64,000 nt of DNA from Reticulitermes speratus (Eukaryota > Arthropoda > Insecta > Blattodea > Rhinotermitidae), in assembly GCA_021186555.1 (NCBI GenBank), contig JAJKFL010000004.1, positions 16,396,406-16,460,405 of the forward strand, given 5' to 3'. A model generated the notes under the pieces. That model had not been told where the DNA came from. It was given only the letters and a program-made list of their open reading frames with translations, and did no database searches. Numbering within the stretch: the stretch's first letter is position 1; the number at the start of each line of letters is the position of its first letter. The position numbers and the translations under genes are program-made. Below are positions 60,525 through 64,000 of the stretch, piece after piece.

Positions 60525-61000
60525 ACAACACAAGGCATTTACCTTGAACTGGAGAATCGTATTTTGAACCTGGAAGAGACAATGTTTGGAATTTACACCT
60601 AGCCGAATGAAACTGCCACTCTCATAGGTTTAATAGAGAGAAAGTGCCGGAAATAAGTGGTGCTATTTATTTACGAGGAGAAACCCACAACTCAGTGCGA
60701 GGCAACCAGTATCAACTTATTTAGCAAGAGCCAAGGGTGTCAGTCAGTAATTCAGGAGTGTTGGGTTTTCTAACATGTTAGAGGAACTAGTTAGCCAGAC
60801 GCAACCAAAGTATTTAATATCGATGAGACAGGCTGTCAGCAATGCTAAATGTGACTCGAGAAGCTATCGCACGGCGCAGTCAACACAGACTTTGTTTCTA
60901 ATAGAGAACGAGGAGCTCCAATTGTAGGGGTTTGTTGTGTCTGGGTGGCAGACCATTACTTCCCAGGATGTTGGTACTGGAATGCATTGCAAGGCTTAAC
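60525..61000 (+). pseudogene. pogo/Tigger-type DDE transposase remnant
   Basis: Reading the plus strand across frames: LELENRILNLEETMFGIYT (60543-60599), NREKSAGNKWCYLFLRRNPQ (~60633-60692), VRQPVSTYLARAKGVSQSVI (~60697-60756), then VFNIDETGCQQC (~60808-60846) and, after two stops, NRERGAPIVGVCC (~60901-60945). FNIDETG is the block with the first catalytic Asp of Tc1/mariner-superfamily pogo/Tigger transposases, and the RERG..V..VC block follows it in that family. Later catalytic residues were not found, and several stops and frame changes exclude function. Terminal inverted repeats were not identified. Confidence 0.75.
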
Positions 61001-61286
61001 ACATAGGGAGTTCAATTGAATACCACAACTAGATGCATGGTAATTTAACTGCTTTACATTTCCGTATTTAGTACATAATATGTATAATACAGTTTGGGGC
61101 AGCTTTCATTCAGCATAGTTAAAGAGACTCTAGTCCGTGGCTCTAATGTTATGTCATTCTTTTAGTGGATCAGTATAAATGTTAAGTGCTATTGTAAACT
61201 TTACAAAAACGGATTTGGAAAAGGAATGTAAAGTTGTAAAATATCTGTGTCCTTTTGTATCAAAATTATCGTAAATGCCTACGACT

Positions 61287-61347
61287 GCCTCAAGGCTGCA
61301 GTGCGTCCGTAGCATCTGCTGCGGGGCCCTTCACTACATAAAAATGA
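61287..61347 (+). mobile_element. SINE family A, 61-bp 3' stub with target duplication
   Basis: Holds only the family A 3' end (AAGGCTGCAGTGCGTCCGTA ... GCTGCGGGGCCCTTCACTAC plus a short A-rich tail). It is flanked by the 8-bp direct repeat CTACGACT (61279-61286 and 61348-61355), so it looks like a genuine 5'-truncated insertion. Confidence 0.8.
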
Positions 61348-61518
61348 CTACGACTACGCAGTATAAGGTATGAGGCATTAAAGGCTTACTTGCGAAATTA
61401 ATTTAATGACAAACATGCACAGACACTGTCCAATAATAATCTTAGAATCAAACACGGTGAAGTAATCTGATCGGGTGTGTCACAGATTCGTAAAGCAGCC
61501 GATGTGACTTATGCCGGC

Positions 61519-61766
61519 CACACACGTTCAGGTAGACCTGTCAGTTTTGCCTGCGCAGGCCGCCTGAAGTGAGGCGGCCGGATAAACTGAAGTCCCCACA
61601 CACGTTCAGGTAGGCCTGTCAGTTTTGCCTGCGCAGGCCGCCTGAAGTGAGGCGGCCGGATAAACTGAAGTCCCCACACACGTTCAGGTAGGCCTGTCAG
61701 TTTTGCCTGCGCAGGCCGCCTGAAGAGAGGCGGCCGGATAAACTGAAGTCCCCACACACGTTCAGG
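61519..61766. repeat. 78-bp terminal tandem array of the Harbinger element
   Basis: CACGTTCAGG recurs at 61523, 61601, 61679 and 61757, exactly 78 bp apart: three full units and the start of a fourth. Each unit holds an 8-bp stem, 6-base loop hairpin (GGCCGCCT / AGGCGGCC, first at 61558-61579). Because 78 is divisible by three, the minus frame stays open as three 26-residue repeats (61509-61757), an artefact. Confidence 0.97.
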
Positions 61767-61787
61767 CGAATCCCGCTAGTCTTGATC

Positions 61788-62225
61788 ATGGCCTCAACAG
61801 ACGACGACACGCTCGCTATTGTTGGCTTGCTAATAGCTATGAAGAGTAAAAGTAAGCGCAAAAATAAGCGTAAAATGTGGTGTAAAGAGTGGTTACAAAA
61901 AAGAAACACGTATTCCCATGTAAATTTGTTGACTGAGTTGAAGCTGGCCCCTAAAGACTGGCATAATTATTTGCGAATGGATGAAGAAACATACTTACAA
62001 CTCCTTTCATTAGTGGCGCCATTAATTGAAAAGAAAAATACAGTGATGAGGAACGCGATCCCACCCAACAAAAGGTTGACTGCAACGCTCAGATTCTTAG
62101 CTACTGGAAGATGTTACGAAGACCTCAAGTTTACTACCATCATATCACCTCAGGCTCTCGGCTACATTGTGCCCGAAACATGTGAAGCTATATACAAAGT
62201 TCTACATAAGGATTACCTGAATTGA
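61788..62225 (+). CDS. Truncated PIF/Harbinger transposase, N-terminal domain only
   Basis: 145 codons from the ATG at 61788; the frame is open from a TTG at 61782, but the ATG is the sensible start. Residues ~18-30 are strongly basic (KSKSKRKNKRK), then WCKEWLQKRN and SHVNLLTEL (~30-50), WHNYLRMDEETYLQLLSLV (~59-77), RLTATLRFLATG then EDLKFTTIISPQALG (~97-126) and PETCEAIYKVL. This is the conserved N-terminal, helix-turn-helix-containing part of HARBI1-like transposases. The protein stops at KDYLN, before the region where the DDE nuclease catalytic residues lie, so it cannot cut DNA; by family knowledge full proteins are about 350-400 residues. No internal stops or frameshifts. It may bind transposon ends, as inference. 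It lies wholly within the element at 61512-62450. Confidence 0.85.
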   Translation: MASTDDDTLAIVGLLIAMKSKSKRKNKRKMWCKEWLQKRNTYSHVNLLTELKLAPKDWHNYLRMDEETYLQLLSLVAPLIEKKNTVMRNAIPPNKRLTATLRFLATGRCYEDLKFTTIISPQALGYIVPETCEAIYKVLHKDYLN

Positions 62226-62450
62226 CGCCGTTCCGGCCGGCCGGCGGCCGGCTGGTATCTACACACGCTCCGGTACGCCTGCGCAGTCCTCCGGCCTGCC
62301 GGTTGGTCGAACGAGTTTTCGTATTTGCTCCGGCCGCCTGTACAGTTATAACTGAAAGGTGTGCCGGACCCTACACACGCTCCGGCGGCCTGTCGCAGGC
62401 ATAACTGTGCAGGCAGAACTGACAGGCCGCCGGAGCGTGTGTGGCCGGCA
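62226..62450. repeat. Right-end subterminal repeats of the Harbinger element
   Basis: GC-rich (CGGCCGGCCGGCGGCC-type). Contains ACACACGCTCCGG at about 62263 and 62372 in direct orientation and once inverted at the terminus, plus GCCTGCGCAG and GGCCGCCTGT blocks that also occur in the left array. The 60-codon frame at 62222-62404 is a shadow. Confidence 0.8.
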
Positions 62451-62584
62451 TTAACGTTGTTAAGAGCGTTGTGTATTGTTATTAATACTCCTTATCTTAT
62501 TTTTGCAGGGTATTTACAATTACATACCTGAAACAAGCAATGTATTTAGGGTATATACTGTTGCAGCTATTCTCCAGTTACAAT

Positions 62585-63510
62585 TTATGGTCCTTGCAAT
62601 GTTATTTCCCATGTTGAAGGTCTTGTACTTTTACGTACGTACGTTAGTACACTCCGAAGTGCGTGTGCAATGCCCAGTACGGCTGTTTTCTGTAATTTCT
62701 TGATTTCGTGCTCTCCCGGTGTGTTGCTCAAGTACTTTCTGAATGATTTCCAGATAGTTCCAGTTGCCCCAATTATTACTGGTGTCACTTTTTTTTAAAA
62801 TCTACTCGGCTTCTTTCTTGATCACATTTTTACCTCCTGAAATAGCAACATCGATTAACATACACGTTCCTTATTCATTATCACGGATCATGCCCCCCCC
62901 CCCCCCGATTTATTGTTAGGGATGGTTCTATCTGTTTCCACTTCTTGATTTGATATATGGTTACCTTACCTCTGTGACTTGTTTCTACTACTTTTGGTAC
63001 ATACTCATAACCGTGTTTATTGTCTAATTTTATCTCCATTTTTTTTGCACGCATTAAAGTGTAGTTGAGCACAAACTCTATTTTGTCTCTTTATGTATTT
63101 TTGTTTTGCCAATATTAGGCATGTTGATACTCTTATAATCTGTTCAATTTCTCATCAAATTTTTGACACAGTCTGCATTTGCTCTTTCCCTTTGTAATAT
63201 TTCTGTTGCATGATAAGATTTTCGTCATGCCCGATCTTGTGCTGCTATTACTTCACTTTTATTTTCTGCTTTCAGATCTCCCCTGAACAGCCACACGAAC
63301 GTGTCTTCTTTACTAATAAGCTCTCTATCTATACCTTTAACGTATTTTCCATGCATTACTTGCTTTTCCATTTTTCCTTTAAGGACCCTTCTAATATTAC
63401 TTTTGTTTGTTTTGTGCCTACCTTTTCTAAGCCACCATTTTCATTTGATTAGTTTAATTCTTCTACAACTTTTGCTGCGCTTTTAACTGTGTAATTTATT
63501 TTTTATTATT
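62585..63510 (-). mobile_element. LINE family 3, C-terminal region (restriction-like-endonuclease type), decayed
   Basis: Minus strand, in order from 63480 down: GKMEKQVMHGKYVKGIDREL (~63350-63410), SKEDTFVWL, KCRLCQKFDEK (~63160-63195, start of a Cys-rich zinc-knuckle block), KLDNKHGYEYVPKVVETSHR with GKVTI (~62960-63030), a C14 tract (62893-62906, read as Gly), TCMLIDVAISGGKNVIKKEA (~62812-62871) and VIIGATGTIWKSFRKYLSN (62720-62780). This is the conserved tail of LINEs that carry a C-terminal restriction-like endonuclease (R2/R4/Dong group, tentative). LIDVAI..G..V..KE would hold the second acidic residue and the Lys of that nuclease. Multiple stops; inactive. Confidence 0.75.
62893..62906. 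repeat. C14 homopolymer inside LINE family 3
   Basis: Fourteen C on the plus strand replace the part of the LINE frame where family members have a Pro-Asp pair of the nuclease motif. Confidence 0.85.
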
Positions 63511-64000
63511 ATTATCCCTTGTTGAATTAATAGTTCTCATTTCTCTTTTAAGTAATTTACTCTTGGTAAGCACTGTAGCAAAGAAGGACATAAATTGAAA
63601 GGCTTGTTATCACAATTGCTTCGAGAGTAATAAGTCCGCCTTCTGGGAAGCATCATACGTTTACGGTGAATACTGTACCTGCTTGCCTAACTTACAAGCC
63701 GGCAACCGTCCCTTGTTGGCTGTCAGGGACTGTCATGTAGCATATTCAAAGGTAACTTCCATATCTGTATGACATCAACACAGGTTACTTGAGAACACGG
63801 AATACTGTTATGACAAATTATTCATTTTCTTCCACGAAAGGACAAAAAAACTTATTGAACATACCGTATATGAGAACAAGGAGCTAATATGGATATTATT
63901 ACCTCAAGAAATATTCTTTCCAAAACTTCTCTCAGTAGCCAGTTCATATTATATACGTTGACAGTGCACAGCACGTAGGAAATTTGATACAGGAGTGAGA
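63511..64000. other. Unannotated end of window
   Basis: AT-rich with a short ATT run (63500-63517). No gene or repeat recognised to the window end. Confidence 0.5.

Larger units (their letters stand above)
61512..62450 (+). mobile_element. Non-autonomous PIF/Harbinger DNA transposon
   Basis: 939 bp. The two ends are identical in inverted orientation over 15 bases (TGCCGGCCACACACG, 61512-61526 and 62436-62450) and similar for about 30 more. TTA flanks both sides (61509-61511, 62451-62453), the 3-bp TWA duplication expected of PIF/Harbinger. The left end holds a 78-bp tandem array; the right end has two further ACACACGCTCCGG copies (near 62263 and 62372) plus the terminal one. It encodes a single ORF for the N-terminal part of a Harbinger transposase. 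No Myb-like second ORF is present. Confidence 0.9.

Noticed and set aside
62476-62703. Host exon beginning after a TTTTTGCAG acceptor-like site at 62502-62510
   Set aside because: The minus strand here is LINE family 3 coding sequence, which explains the openness; no second splice signal.

Overview
The window is non-coding, AT-rich, repeat-laden animal DNA, with no operons, ribosome binding sites or long ORFs. The repeats point to an insect, most likely a cockroach or termite (Blattodea): decayed LINE ends, tRNA-headed SINEs and the CGAAACGTC-type repeats match in style what I remember from Periplaneta-type genomes. The species guess is inference, not a search result. I found no host gene exon that I can defend. 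Nearly every open frame is under 130 codons, unrelated to any family I know, or created by a repeat (for example 14548-15084 in a GATA array and 61509-61757 in a 78-bp array).

Layout. 817-1126: palindromic element with hammerhead-like arms. 1278-1680 and 6330-7265: minus-strand 3' pieces of LINE family 1. 10796-11650: 3' part of a second LINE. 14590-15038: GATA/GATG array. 18730-18955: ~78-bp tandem repeat. 19892-21072: three SINE pieces from three families. 26508-27035: LINE family 1 fragment split by a SINE that has a 7-bp target duplication. 29697-32740: the densest cluster, with a palindromic element carrying degenerate hammerhead-like motifs, a perfect 67-bp inverted repeat, a second palindromic element with much better hammerhead-like motifs, and then a decayed Penelope-like element (PLE) coding remnant. 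33845-34055 and 36844-37121: tRNA-derived SINEs. 42451-42598: 37-bp tandem array. 43999-44133: near-perfect hairpin. 47655-48150: best preserved LINE family 1 tail. 53460-54760: three tRNA-like SINE heads. 59501-59874: 187-bp tandem duplication. 60525-61000: pogo/Tigger-type transposase remnant. 61287-61347: 61-bp SINE stub with an 8-bp duplication. 61512-62450: structurally complete non-autonomous PIF/Harbinger element (TTA duplication, terminal inverted repeats, intact ORF for only the N-terminal part of the transposase). 62585-63510: minus-strand LINE C-terminal region that appears to carry a restriction-like endonuclease.

The repeats do not work together as a pathway; they record successive transposition into a gene-poor interval. 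The two most interesting items are (1) inverted pairs of a ~45-nt motif with most of a type I hammerhead ribozyme core next to a Penelope-like coding remnant, an association known for Penelope-like elements, and (2) the Harbinger derivative whose ORF is open but stops before the catalytic domain and is flanked by iterated hairpin-forming terminal sequence.
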